A program made the translations under genes and the position numbers. A DNA stretch of 64,000 nucleotides from Pseudomonas caricapapayae. Its GTDB lineage: Bacteria > Pseudomonadota > Gammaproteobacteria > Pseudomonadales > Pseudomonadaceae. Under the pieces are notes generated by a model. It ran no database searches. It was not told where the DNA came from and saw only the letters and a program-made list of their open reading frames with translations. How positions within the stretch are numbered: position 1 is the stretch's first letter; each line of letters opens with the position of its first letter. Below, piece by piece: positions 53,104 to 61,923 of this stretch. The stretch is taken from positions 124,001 to 188,000 of the forward strand of contig NZ_LJPW01000144.1 in NCBI RefSeq assembly GCF_001400735.1, given 5' to 3'.

Positions 53104-55146
53104 TCATCCGGCTTTTTTCGATGGCGGCAGGGCAAAACCCGATACCGAACGACGCATTTCGCTGGCCATTTTTGCCAGATTGCCAATGCTTTCAGCCGTG
53201 GCCGACGTGCCCGAGGTGGTCTGCGAGGTGGTCTGCTGAATCACAGTCATGATCTGTGAGATCTGGCCGGCCGACTCGGCCTGCTGATGGGCGGCATCGG
53301 TGATACTTTCGATAAGCTCGGCAAGCACTCTGGAAACCCCTTCGATTTCCCCGAGCGCAACGCCGGCGTCCTGCGCCAGCCGCGCGCCGCGCACCACTTC
53401 GCTGGTGGTCTGCTCCATAGAGATGACCGCCTCGTTGGTGTCGTTCTGAATGGCCCGCACCAGCGTCTCGATCTGCTTGGTGGCAGACGACGAACGCTCG
53501 GCCAGCCGCTGCACTTCGTCGGCCACCACGGCAAAGCCCCGTCCGGCATCGCCGGCCATGGACGCCTGAATGGCCGCGTTGAGAGCGAGAATATTGGTCT
53601 GATCGGCAATATCGTCGATCAAGCTGACAATGTCGCCGATTTCCTGAGAGGACTCACCCAGGCGTTTGATGCGCTTGGAGGTGTCCTGAATCTGTTCGCG
53701 AATGTTATCCATGCCGTGGATAGTGTTATGCACAACTTCGTTGCCCTTGTTGGCAATCGCTACCGAACGCTCGGCTACCGCAGAGGATTCCGAAGCATTG
53801 GTCGAGACCTGATCAATCGACGCCGCCATGTCGTTGATTGCGGTCGAAGCAGCACTGATCTGCAACGCCTGGTGTTCGGAGGCGGCAGACAGCTGCATCG
53901 CCGTGGCCTGGGTTTCGGTGACGGCAGCAGCCACCTGCTCGGCCGTCAGGTTGATCGTCACAACCAGTTCGCGCAGTTGATCGATGGAGTAATTGATGGA
54001 GTCGGCAATCGCCCCGGTGAAGTCTTCGGTCACAGAGGCCGTCACCGTCAGGTCGCCATCGGCGAGGTTTTCGATCTCGTCCAGCAGACGCATGATCGCC
54101 GTCTGGTTACGCTCGCTTTTCTGCGCGGTCTCGCGCAACTGGCGGTTGGTTTCGCGAACCATGACCAGACCAATGAGGATGATCGACATCAGCGCCAGCA
54201 AGCCCAGTACATAGCCGCCGACAGTATTCACGGTGCGGCGCTTGGCCAGGTTTTCCAGGCTGTTGGCGAGCACCGAGGTTTCATCCAGCAGGGTCTGGGA
54301 GGTGTTGAAAATGTTGCCGGAAGCTTCACGCACCTGATACAGCTCGGGAGAGGTTTCGAGAATCTCGTCCACCGAGCCCGAGACGAACTCGAACAGTTCG
54401 GCGATTTCCGCCAGCCTTGCCCGTGCATCACGGTCCTCGACCTGAGAGATTCGCAGTGTCGCGTTGCCCTCCAGCATGCCGTTGAGCACGCGACCAAACT
54501 GACTGGCATCACGGCCAAAAGCATCAGCGGCCTGCACGGCCGTTTCATCACCGGCGAGCACGGTATTGACCGAGCCGAGGATTCGCTCTGCGAGCAGCGC
54601 CTGACGCTGCGCCACCACCACCTGGGCGGCAGGCGCACGGCTTTGCAGCAGGTTTTCGACCACCTTTTCGTATTCGGCCTGCAACTGCGGGATGGTTTCG
54701 GCCAGCGTTGCCGCCACCTGATGCAGCGACAGCACCGTCTGTTCGCTGGCCAGAATCACGTCGGTGCTCTTGCGCAGCCCTTCCCAGTCGCGCTGGACGG
54801 CGCGCAACTCGTCGCGTATCAGATCGGGAGCTGCAGGCAGCCCGGTGGCCGGATCGCCTTTTTTCAGGTAGCCCCAGCGGACGTCGAAATCGTTACGCGC
54901 ATCGGCCAGCAATTTGAACGCCTGGGTCTTGCCGGCCGCCGCTTCGGTGGCGTTTTTCGCGATGCGCTGGGATAACACGCGCAGCTCGCCGGCATGCCCG
55001 ATGTACTGTTTGTCGTAGTTCGACTGGGTGTTGAGGTAGGCGAAGTTGGCGAACAGCAACATGATGAAAATAATCAGCGCAACGAACAGCAGAATAATCT
55101 GCGTACGGCTTCTTGCACCTTCCCTTGACCGGTCTGTACTACTCAT
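53104..55146 (-). CDS. pilJ: Type IV pilus methyl-accepting chemoreceptor PilJ
   Basis: 680 residues. N-terminal membrane anchor at about 15-35 (IILLFVALIIFIMLLFANFA), a periplasmic all-helical domain to about 305, a second membrane segment (YVLGLLALMSIILIGLVMV), then HAMP and signalling helices with the MCP hairpin DQTNILALNAAIQASMAGD...GFAVVADEVQRLAERS. Length agrees with PAO1 PilJ (about 682). It senses surface contact and pilus state, driving ChpA. The adaptation methyltransferase gene pilK, next in PAO1, is missing here; chpA follows after 47 bp. Confidence 0.94.
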   Translation of the reverse strand: MSSTDRSREGARSRTQIILLFVALIIFIMLLFANFAYLNTQSNYDKQYIGHAGELRVLSQRIAKNATEAAAGKTQAFKLLADARNDFDVRWGYLKKGDPATGLPAAPDLIRDELRAVQRDWEGLRKSTDVILASEQTVLSLHQVAATLAETIPQLQAEYEKVVENLLQSRAPAAQVVVAQRQALLAERILGSVNTVLAGDETAVQAADAFGRDASQFGRVLNGMLEGNATLRISQVEDRDARARLAEIAELFEFVSGSVDEILETSPELYQVREASGNIFNTSQTLLDETSVLANSLENLAKRRTVNTVGGYVLGLLALMSIILIGLVMVRETNRQLRETAQKSERNQTAIMRLLDEIENLADGDLTVTASVTEDFTGAIADSINYSIDQLRELVVTINLTAEQVAAAVTETQATAMQLSAASEHQALQISAASTAINDMAASIDQVSTNASESSAVAERSVAIANKGNEVVHNTIHGMDNIREQIQDTSKRIKRLGESSQEIGDIVSLIDDIADQTNILALNAAIQASMAGDAGRGFAVVADEVQRLAERSSSATKQIETLVRAIQNDTNEAVISMEQTTSEVVRGARLAQDAGVALGEIEGVSRVLAELIESITDAAHQQAESAGQISQIMTVIQQTTSQTTSGTSATAESIGNLAKMASEMRRSVSGFALPPSKKAG

Positions 55147-55196
55147 TAATCAGGCCCCCGCCTGGATCAATTGTGAAACACACCAGGCCCGACATG

Positions 55197-55736
55197 CTAG
55201 GACGCCAGGTCCATGAAGTCGGCAGACTGCACCAGAGCCCACGGGCTGAATATCTGCCACGCCTGCTCGCGAATGAACTGCCCGCGCAGGAACGGCGCGA
55301 TGCGTTGATCGGTGTCTTGCGACGTCTGGGGTATGAGGCTCAACTGACTGAAACGTTGCATGCCGAACACCTCATCGACCAGCAGACCGGCAAAAACGTC
55401 GTTGTGCTCGACAACCAGTACCCGTCGCTGCTTGCGCACTACAACCAGCTCGTGACCGAAAAATCCGCATAAATCCAGAAGCGGCAACAGTCGGCCACGC
55501 AGATTGGCGATGCCCGCCACCCAGAATTTCACACCTGGCATGACCGCATGATGGGGTTCGTGAAGGATTTCGGCGATTTCGCCGATAGGCGCCACGAAGC
55601 GCTGCTCACCCATCCGGAAACCGATGCCGACCCAATCCTGCTGATGGGCTTCCTGCAGCGGCAGGCCCGCCGCCAGCGAGCGACAGCGTCGATCCATATC
55701 CAGAAGCAGTTCGAAGGCGGTACGTGGCTCAGCCAT
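55197..55736 (-). CDS. pilI: Pilus chemosensory adaptor PilI (CheW-like)
   Basis: 179 residues with one CheW domain: WVGIGFRMGEQRFVAPIGEI, VMPGVKFWVAGIANLRGRL and VFAGLLVDEVFGMQRF. Couples PilJ to ChpA in the Pil-Chp system. ATG at 55736 gives MAEPRTAFELLLDMD, a normal PilI start. It begins 14 bp after pilH stops and ends 50 bp before pilJ, in the same minus-strand operon. Confidence 0.92.
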   Translation of the reverse strand: MAEPRTAFELLLDMDRRCRSLAAGLPLQEAHQQDWVGIGFRMGEQRFVAPIGEIAEILHEPHHAVMPGVKFWVAGIANLRGRLLPLLDLCGFFGHELVVVRKQRRVLVVEHNDVFAGLLVDEVFGMQRFSQLSLIPQTSQDTDQRIAPFLRGQFIREQAWQIFSPWALVQSADFMDLAS

Positions 55737-55750
55737 GACGATCCCGGCAA

Positions 55751-56116
55751 TCAGCCGGCGAGCACCGCATTCAGGGTCTTCATCAGGGTTTCTTCATCCA
55801 CCGGCTTGGTCAGATAATCCCGCGCGCCCTGGCGTTTGCCCCAGACCTTGTCGGTCTCCTGATCCTTGGTGGTGATCATGATCACCGGAATCATGCTGGT
55901 GTCGGCATCCTTGGTCAGCTGGCGGGTGGCCTGAAAGCCGTTGAGCCCCGGCATGACGATGTCCATCAGCACTGCATCGGGCTTTTCCTGACGGGCCAGG
56001 GCCACGCCATCAGCGCCGTTTTCGGCTTTCAGCACATCATGACCGTGCTTTTCCAGCATGCCGGTGAGTTTGTACATTTCAGTCGGCGAGTCATCGACGA
56101 TCAATATTCGAGCCAT
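55751..56116 (-). CDS. pilH: Twitching motility response regulator PilH
   Basis: 121-residue single REC domain: ARILIVDDSPTEMYKL, phosphoacceptor in AVLMDIVMPGLNG (about D52), Thr in ITTKD and Lys in YLTKPVDEE. PilH receives phosphate from ChpA; in PAO1 it tunes PilT-driven retraction and directional control, opposing PilG. Follows pilG by 46 bp. Length and sequence are typical. Confidence 0.94.
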   Translation of the reverse strand: MARILIVDDSPTEMYKLTGMLEKHGHDVLKAENGADGVALARQEKPDAVLMDIVMPGLNGFQATRQLTKDADTSMIPVIMITTKDQETDKVWGKRQGARDYLTKPVDEETLMKTLNAVLAG

Positions 56117-56162
56117 GGGTGTTCCCCGTCGGATTACGAGCGCGCTACATCAGGCGCGGGCG

Positions 56163-56573
56163 TCATGGTATGTGTTGTTCTGCTGCAACGAAGCCCGGCA
56201 CATGAGCCTTGATCGCGCTGAGCAGTTCTTCCTTGCTGAAAGGCTTTGTCAAAAACTGATCGGAACCGACAATCCGCCCTTTGGCCTTGTCGAACAGTCC
56301 GTCCTTGGAGGACAGCATGATGACCGGCGTGGACTTGAATGCCCGGTTGTTCTTGATCAGCGCGCACGTCTGATAACCGTCCAGACGCGGCATCATGATA
56401 TCTACGAATATGATTCGTGGGTGGTTATCGGCAATCTTGGCCAGCGCGTCGAAACCGTCTATCGCAGTGATGACTTCACAGCCTGCATTTTTAAGCAGCG
56501 TTTCGGCGGTGCGGCGGATGGTCTTCGAGTCATCGATGACCATGACTTTCAAGGCGGAGGCGTGTTGTTCCAT
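56163..56573 (-). CDS. pilG: Twitching motility response regulator PilG
   Basis: 136-residue single REC domain: LKVMVIDDSKTIRRTAETLL, phosphoacceptor in IIFVDIMMPRLDG (about D58), and conserved Ser in MLSSKDG with Lys in FLTKPFSKEELL. The key output of ChpA that promotes pilus extension and adenylate cyclase activity. First gene of pilG-pilH-pilI-pilJ-chpA-chpC; the promoter lies in the 244-bp divergent gap with gshB (56574-56817). Confidence 0.95.
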   Translation of the reverse strand: MEQHASALKVMVIDDSKTIRRTAETLLKNAGCEVITAIDGFDALAKIADNHPRIIFVDIMMPRLDGYQTCALIKNNRAFKSTPVIMLSSKDGLFDKAKGRIVGSDQFLTKPFSKEELLSAIKAHVPGFVAAEQHIP

Positions 56574-56817
56574 AGCTGCTCTTCCATCGCCGCAGCGAAT
56601 TTTTGCGCATTCTGCGAGGCACTGGGAGCCTGTCGGTATCGCTTCATTGATCCACAGGGATCGAAGACCGGATGCCGAGCCTTTTTAGCATACTCTCCAG
56701 ACTCAATCCATAAAGCACACCGTGGCGGGCCTGCCCCTTGACCGGGAGCAAACGGAACGCCACCCTGATGCCAATTTTACGGCCGTTGCGGCCCTTACCG
56801 ATCAGAGGATATTGCCC

Positions 56818-57777
56818 ATGAGCGTTCGCCTAGGGATTGTCATGGACCCCATTGAGCGCATTTCCTATAAAAAGGACAGCTCGCTGGCCATGCTCCTTGC
56901 CGCACAGAACCGCGGCTGGTCACTGTTCTATATGGAACAGAAGGATCTGTATCAGAACGCGGGCCAGGCCCGTGCACGCATGAAGCCGCTCAAGGTGTTT
57001 GCCGACCCGGCCAAATGGTTCGAGTTCGAAGCCGAAGTCGATGCGGGCCTCGACGATCTGGACGTGATCCTGATGCGTAAGGACCCGCCTTTCGACATGG
57101 AATTCGTCTACGCCACCTACCTGCTGGAGCAGGCAGAGCGTGCAGGTGTGCTGGTCGTCAACAAGCCACAGAGCCTGCGTGACTGCAACGAGAAGCTGTT
57201 CGCCACCCTGTTTCCGCAGTGCACGCCGCCAACGCTGGTCAGCCGTCGCGCGGACATCATTCGCGAATTCGCCGAACAGCACGGCGACGTGATCCTCAAG
57301 CCGCTGGACGGCATGGGCGGCGCGTCGATCTTCCGCCATCGCGTGGGCGACCCGAATCTGTCGGTGATCCTCGAAACCCTGACGGCTCATGGCACCCAGC
57401 AAATCATGGCGCAAGGCTACCTGCCGGCCATCAAGGACGGTGACAAACGCATCCTGATGGTCGACGGTGAACCGGTCCCGTATTGCCTGGCGCGCATCCC
57501 TGCCGCTGGCGAGACGCGCGGCAACCTGGCCGCCGGCGGGCGTGGCGAAGCCCGTCCGCTGAGCGACAAGGACCGCTGGATCGCCGAACAGATCGGCCCC
57601 ACCCTGCGTGAAAAAGGCCTGCTGTTTGTCGGCCTGGACGTGATCGGCGAGCACTTGACCGAGATCAACGTCACCAGCCCGACCTGCATCCGCGAAATCG
57701 ACAATGCCTACGGCACTGATATCGGTGGCCTGCTGATGGATGCGATCGAGAAAAAGCTGCAAGCGCGCAAGGGCTGA
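56818..57777 (+). CDS. gshB: Glutathione synthetase (GshB)
   Basis: 319 residues. ATG at 56818 has AGGA 8 nt upstream and gives MSVRLGIVMDPIERISYKKD. ATP-grasp enzyme joining gamma-glutamylcysteine and glycine. ILKPLDGMGGASIFRHRVGD (ATP loop), QGYLPAIKDGDKRILMVDG and GLDVIGEHLTEINVTSPT are the diagnostic segments. Normal length (about 315-320). As in PAO1 it lies between pilG (divergent) and the tonB3-like gene. The open frame to 56722 upstream is not supported. Confidence 0.96.
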   Translation: MSVRLGIVMDPIERISYKKDSSLAMLLAAQNRGWSLFYMEQKDLYQNAGQARARMKPLKVFADPAKWFEFEAEVDAGLDDLDVILMRKDPPFDMEFVYATYLLEQAERAGVLVVNKPQSLRDCNEKLFATLFPQCTPPTLVSRRADIIREFAEQHGDVILKPLDGMGGASIFRHRVGDPNLSVILETLTAHGTQQIMAQGYLPAIKDGDKRILMVDGEPVPYCLARIPAAGETRGNLAAGGRGEARPLSDKDRWIAEQIGPTLREKGLLFVGLDVIGEHLTEINVTSPTCIREIDNAYGTDIGGLLMDAIEKKLQARKG

Positions 57778-57784
57778 TAAAGCA

Positions 57785-57974
57785 CTGAGTTGTTCGCGAA
57801 GACGGTGGTTCAGAACAGGCACTTTCAACGATTGTACCGACCCCTTCGCGAACAAGCGAAGCGTCGCCCGGTTCGCTCCCACGGCCTTCGGCCAGAATCA
57901 AAAGCGGACTGGTGTGTAGCGACGTTTGAACTACCGTTTCGTGGACAAACGAAGCGTCGCCCGGTCCGCCCCAA
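57785..57974. repeat. REP copies (family B), variant with an internal insert
   Basis: The gshB-tonB gap (57778-58146) contains a family B pair at 57790-57882 and a further partial copy at 57937-57974. The right arm reads TTCGCGAACAAG, then the insert CGAAGCGTCGCCCGG, then TTCGCTCCCAC. The same insert occurs in the third copy and at 63228-63264. No gene in the gap apart from a possible mini-ORF at 58118-58150 overlapping the tonB start (ATGA). Confidence 0.8.
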
Positions 57975-58146
57975 CAAAAGCCCTGTTTTTCGGGTGTTTC
58001 AAGACGTGTGTATAACGATGAACGGTGTGCAGACGCATCACTTCGTCTGATCCGCAGCAAAGTTGCACCGTACATTGCGTTATCATGCGCCACCTGTAAC
58101 ACGACACGGATTTTGACATGCAGGCTGACGAGATACTGAACCGCCA

Positions 58147-59049
58147 ATGACATCCATGGCCAGAAACGACCTGCCCCTCGAACTCGCCAATGTGGGTGTG
58201 CGTCCTGCCGATCGGCTGGGCTTTACCATGATGATCGCGGCGCTGATCCATCTCGCGGTGATCCTTGGCGTGGGTTTCACTTATGTAAAGCCGGAGCAGA
58301 TCTCGCAGACCCTGGAAATCACCCTCGCCACGTTCAAGAGCGAAGAAAAGCCCAGGCAGGCCGACTTTCTGGCGCAGGACGACCAGCAGGGCAGCGGCAC
58401 ACTGGACAAGGCCGAAACGCTCAAGACCACCGAGCTTGCCCCCTATCAGGACACCAAGGTCAACAAGGTCACCCCACCACCGGCCAGCAAGCCGGTGGTC
58501 AAGCAGGAAGCACCCAAGACTGCCGTCGCGACCACCGCGCCCAGCCAGCAGAAAACCGTCGCCAAACGTGACGAGGTCAAGCCCGAGCCGACCACCAAGG
58601 CCGCACCGACCTTCGACAGCTCGGAGCTGAGCAACGAAATTGCCAGTCTGGAAGCCGAACTGTCGAACGAGCAGCAACTTTATGCCAAGCGCCCGAAGAT
58701 CCACCGCCTCAATGCGGCCTCGACCATGCGCGACAAAGGTGCCTGGTACAAGGACGACTGGCGCAAGAAGGTCGAGCGGGTCGGAAACCTGAACTATCCT
58801 GAGGAAGCACGGCGCAAGCAGATCTACGGCAATCTGCGACTTCTTGTGTCAATCAATCGGGACGGCTCGTTGTATGAAGTGCTGGTGCTCGAATCCTCAG
58901 GGCAGCCTTTGCTGGATCAGGCCGCACAACGAATCGTGCGTCTGGCGGCGCCTTTTGCGCCGTTCACCGGCGATCTGGCCGACATCGACCGGCTGGAGAT
59001 CATTCGCACCTGGAAATTTGCACGCGGCGACAAGCTGTCAAGCAACTGA
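58147..59049 (+). CDS. tonB3: Energy transducer TonB, TonB3-like
   Basis: 300 residues. One N-terminal membrane helix (FTMMIAALIHLAVILGVGF, about 27-45). A periplasmic spacer rich in Pro/Lys/Thr follows at about 95-160. The C-terminal TonB domain at about 215-300 shows LNYPEEARRKQIYGNLRLLV and ESSGQPLLDQAAQRIVRLAAP, with the TonB pattern YP...A...G. PAO1 PA0406 (tonB3), linked to twitching motility and pilus assembly, is the syntenic homologue. No exbB/exbD nearby. The start could also be Met58156; ATG 58147 overlaps a 10-codon upstream mini-ORF stop. Confidence 0.88.
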   Translation: MTSMARNDLPLELANVGVRPADRLGFTMMIAALIHLAVILGVGFTYVKPEQISQTLEITLATFKSEEKPRQADFLAQDDQQGSGTLDKAETLKTTELAPYQDTKVNKVTPPPASKPVVKQEAPKTAVATTAPSQQKTVAKRDEVKPEPTTKAAPTFDSSELSNEIASLEAELSNEQQLYAKRPKIHRLNAASTMRDKGAWYKDDWRKKVERVGNLNYPEEARRKQIYGNLRLLVSINRDGSLYEVLVLESSGQPLLDQAAQRIVRLAAPFAPFTGDLADIDRLEIIRTWKFARGDKLSSN

Positions 59050-59124
59050 ATTTTTTGCCAACTGATGCCCGACATGTACAAGTGTCAGTTGTCAGGCTGG
59101 CAAGGCAACGCCAAACTAGGACTC

Positions 59125-59697
59125 ATGAAAAAAGTCTCCCCGAGTTATCTAAAGCACCAGTTCCTGATCGCCATGCCCCACATGCACGACGAGAACTTTG
59201 CTCAGACCTTGACCTACGTTGTCGAGCACAACGCCAATGGCGCAATGGGCCTGGTGATCAACCGCCCGCAAAGCCTGACCCTGGCAGACGTACTCGAACA
59301 GCTTCGACCTGAGCTTCCTGCACCGAAACGCTGCCAGGAAATCGCCATTCATTCGGGAGGGCCGGTGCAGACCGATCGCGGATTTGTCCTACACCCGAGC
59401 GGCCAGGTGTTTCAGGCTACGGTCAATCTACCGGGCGGAATTTCGCTTTCGACCTCGCAGGATGTGCTGTTTTCCATCGCCGATGGTTACGGGCCTGATC
59501 AAAATGTAATCACTCTTGGCTACGCTGGATGGGACGCCGGTCAACTGGATGCCGAAATGGCCGACAACGCCTGGCTGACCTGCTCGTTCGACCCGGCCAT
59601 CCTGTTCGATGTCGACAGCGAGCAGCGCCTCGATGCGGCGGCCAGACGTCTGGGCATCGATCTCAATCTCATCTCGACCCAGGCAGGACACGCTTGA
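59125..59697 (+). CDS. algH: YqgE/AlgH family protein (UPF0301)
   Basis: 190 residues. ATG at 59125 with AGGA at 59118-59121 gives MKKVSPSYLKHQFLIAMPHM; the frame to 59065 is less likely. Family segments: NGAMGLVINRPQSLTLADVL, IHSGGPVQTDRGFVLHP, LFSIADGYGPDQNVITLGYA, AWLTCSFDPAILFDV. AlgH affects alginate production in Pseudomonas, but the molecular role is not settled. Its stop overlaps the ruvX start (TGATG), so expression is coupled, the usual yqgE-yqgF pair. Confidence 0.92.
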   Translation: MKKVSPSYLKHQFLIAMPHMHDENFAQTLTYVVEHNANGAMGLVINRPQSLTLADVLEQLRPELPAPKRCQEIAIHSGGPVQTDRGFVLHPSGQVFQATVNLPGGISLSTSQDVLFSIADGYGPDQNVITLGYAGWDAGQLDAEMADNAWLTCSFDPAILFDVDSEQRLDAAARRLGIDLNLISTQAGHA

Positions 59698-60137
59698 TGG
59701 CCGCTTTACGGCTATTGCTGGGGATTGATTACGGCACCCGCCAGATCGGCGTTGCGGTCGGCCAGGCGATTACCGGCCAGGCACGCGAACTCTGTACCCT
59801 CAAAGCGCAGAACGGCGTGCCGGACTGGGACAAGGTTCAGGCACTGATCAACGAATGGAAACCTGATGCGATTGTGGTCGGTCTGCCGCTGAACATGGAC
59901 GGCACGCCCAGTGACATGAGCGCCCGCGCCGAAAAGTTTTCGCGCAAACTCAATGGCCGGTTCGGCGTAACGGTCTACACCCACGACGAACGCCTGACCA
60001 CCTTCGAGGCCAAGGGCGAGCGCATGGCTCGCGGCGGGCAAAAAGGCAGCTACCGCGACAATCCGGTGGATGCCATTGCCGCTGCGCTCCTGCTGCAGGG
60101 CTGGCTGGACGAACACCCCGATCTGCTGAATGTGTGA
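59697..60137 (+). CDS. ruvX: Holliday junction resolvase-like RuvX (YqgF)
   Basis: 146 residues, RNase H-like fold. LLLGIDYGTRQIGVAVG at the N-terminus carries the first catalytic Asp, IVVGLPLNMDGTPSDMS the second strand, TVYTHDERLTTFEA a further acidic site, and DNPVDAIAAALLLQGWL the last Asp. Acts in 16S rRNA 5' end maturation and possibly DNA junction processing. Start ATG 59697 overlaps the algH stop. Length is normal (about 140-150). Confidence 0.93.
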   Translation: MAALRLLLGIDYGTRQIGVAVGQAITGQARELCTLKAQNGVPDWDKVQALINEWKPDAIVVGLPLNMDGTPSDMSARAEKFSRKLNGRFGVTVYTHDERLTTFEAKGERMARGGQKGSYRDNPVDAIAAALLLQGWLDEHPDLLNV

Positions 60138-60204
60138 CTTTTTCAGCCCTTATCGCTTCGAGATACCCGGATTCCACGTTATCGCTTGAGCATCGCGCCA
60201 TGGA

Positions 60205-60360
60205 CCAGGCTGTGTAAAAACGTCACGAGCGAAGGCAAGACAAGGCAAAAACAGGCAAAAAACGGCCGGGGTCGCGATCGACTCCAGGTGTTCCAAATGA
60301 GCATTTTTCGCCTGTTTTTAACGCAGTATTGCCAAGCGCAGTAGTTTTTACACAGTCTGG
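60205..60360. repeat. 156-bp MITE-like element with 17-bp terminal inverted repeats
   Basis: Ends are CCAGGCTGTGTAAAAAC (60205-60221) and GTTTTTACACAGTCTGG (60344-60360), reverse complements with one mismatch. Inside, AAAAACAGGC (60247-60256) pairs with GCCTGTTTTT (60310-60319), so the whole folds as a long imperfect hairpin. Non-coding. It fills most of the 256-bp ruvX-pyrR gap and could form the pyrR leader. Looks like a non-autonomous mobile repeat; target duplications were not clear. Confidence 0.7.
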
Positions 60361-60393
60361 GAAGGACGCTGCCCGAGCCTCAAAGGAGCAAAT

Positions 60394-60906
60394 ATGAGCC
60401 TGCCCGATCCCGCCGGACTGATTCGTCAGATGGCCACTGACCTGAACGCTCACCTGAGCAAGCGCGGCATCAGCGATCCTCGTTTCATCGGCATCCGCAC
60501 GGGCGGTGTGTGGGTTGCCCAGGCGCTGCTCAAGGCACTGAACAACCCCGCGCCGCTGGGCACACTCGACGTTTCGTTCTATCGCGATGATTTCAGCCAG
60601 AACGGCCTGCATCCTCAGGTGCGCCCTTCGGACCTGCCGTTCGAGATCGAAGGCCAGCATCTGGTGCTGATCGACGATGTGCTGATGAGCGGGCGCACCG
60701 TTCGCGCCGCCCTCAATGAACTGTTCGATTACGGCCGACCGGCCAGCGTCACGCTGGTCTGCCTGCTGGACCTGAACGCCGGTGAACTGCCGATCCGCCC
60801 GAACGTGGTCGGGGCGACTCTGGCACTGGCACCGAATGAACGCATCAAGCTGTCCGGCCCCGAGCCGTTGGCGCTCGAACTTCAAGACCTCTCCACCGCC
60901 CTTTAA
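60394..60906 (+). CDS. pyrR: PyrR: pyrimidine operon regulator/uracil phosphoribosyltransferase
   Basis: 170 residues. ATG 60394 has AAGGAG about 7 nt upstream. The PRPP-binding loop is LVLIDDVLMSGRTVRAALNEL (about 90-110). N-terminal FIGIRTGGVWVAQAL and YRDDFSQNGLHP fit PyrR. In Gram-positives PyrR attenuates pyr transcription; in Pseudomonas the pyrR-pyrB-pyrC' order is conserved (PA0403-PA0401) with a less certain regulatory mechanism. No PyrR-type terminator/antiterminator was seen upstream, where the MITE-like hairpin lies. pyrB follows after 12 bp. Confidence 0.94.
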   Translation: MSLPDPAGLIRQMATDLNAHLSKRGISDPRFIGIRTGGVWVAQALLKALNNPAPLGTLDVSFYRDDFSQNGLHPQVRPSDLPFEIEGQHLVLIDDVLMSGRTVRAALNELFDYGRPASVTLVCLLDLNAGELPIRPNVVGATLALAPNERIKLSGPEPLALELQDLSTAL

Positions 60907-60918
60907 GAGTCCATTGCG

Positions 60919-61923
60919 ATGACGCCTCTCGACGCCAAGCGCCCGCTGCAGCTCAACCACCTGGGCCAGCTTCGCCATTTTCTGTCTCTGGACGGCTTGC
61001 CACGCGAGCTGCTCACCGAAATTCTCGACACCGCCGACTCGTTCCTTGAGGTCGGTGCTCGAGCGGTAAAGAAGGTCCCGCTGTTGCGCGGCAAGACGGT
61101 GTGCAATGTGTTCTTCGAGAACTCCACACGCACCCGGACCACCTTTGAACTGGCGGCCCAGCGGTTGTCGGCCGACGTAATCTCGCTGAACGTCTCGACC
61201 TCGTCCACCAGCAAGGGCGAAACGCTGTTCGACACCTTGCGCAACCTTGAGGCGATGGCCGCCGACATGTTCGTCGTGCGCCACGCAGACTCGGGTGCAG
61301 CGCACTTCATTGCCGAACATGTATGTCCGGACGTTGCGATCATCAACGGCGGCGACGGCCGCCATGCTCACCCGACTCAGGGCATGCTCGACATGCTGAC
61401 CATCCGCCGGCACAAGGGCGGCTTCGAAAACCTGTCGGTGGCCATCGTCGGCGACATCCTGCACTCACGGGTTGCGCGCTCCAACATGCTCGCGCTTCAG
61501 GCGCTGGGCTGCCCGGACATCCGCGTGATCGGGCCGAAAACCCTGCTGCCGGTCGGCGTCGAACAGTACGGCGTCAAGGTCTATACCGACCTCAACGAAG
61601 GCTTGAAGGACGTTGACGTGGTCATCATGCTGCGCCTGCAACGCGAGCGCATGACCGGCGGCCTGCTGCCCAGCGAAGGCGAGTTCTATCGCCTGTTCGG
61701 TCTGACCACCGCACGCCTGGCCGCCGCGAAACCGGATGCGATTGTCATGCACCCCGGCCCGATCAACCGCGGGGTTGAAATCGAATCGGCGGTGGCCGAC
61801 GGCGCGCATTCAGTCATTCTCAATCAAGTGACCTACGGTATTGCGATCCGCATGGCGGTGCTGTCCATGGCCATGAGCGGACAAAACGCACAACGCCAAT
61901 TCGAACAGGAGAACGCCCAGTGA
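60919..61923 (+). CDS. pyrB: Aspartate carbamoyltransferase catalytic subunit (PyrB)
   Basis: 334 residues. Makes N-carbamoyl-aspartate from aspartate and carbamoyl phosphate, the first committed pyrimidine step. ENSTRTRTTFELAAQRLSAD is the carbamoyl-phosphate site; HPTQGMLDMLTI and the C-terminal MHPGPINRGVEI are conserved. Pseudomonas ATCase is a class A dodecamer of PyrB with the inactive PyrC', and the partner gene overlaps pyrB by 4 bp (ATGA). Slightly long N-terminus is normal for this class. Coupled to pyrR upstream. Confidence 0.96.
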   Translation: MTPLDAKRPLQLNHLGQLRHFLSLDGLPRELLTEILDTADSFLEVGARAVKKVPLLRGKTVCNVFFENSTRTRTTFELAAQRLSADVISLNVSTSSTSKGETLFDTLRNLEAMAADMFVVRHADSGAAHFIAEHVCPDVAIINGGDGRHAHPTQGMLDMLTIRRHKGGFENLSVAIVGDILHSRVARSNMLALQALGCPDIRVIGPKTLLPVGVEQYGVKVYTDLNEGLKDVDVVIMLRLQRERMTGGLLPSEGEFYRLFGLTTARLAAAKPDAIVMHPGPINRGVEIESAVADGAHSVILNQVTYGIAIRMAVLSMAMSGQNAQRQFEQENAQ

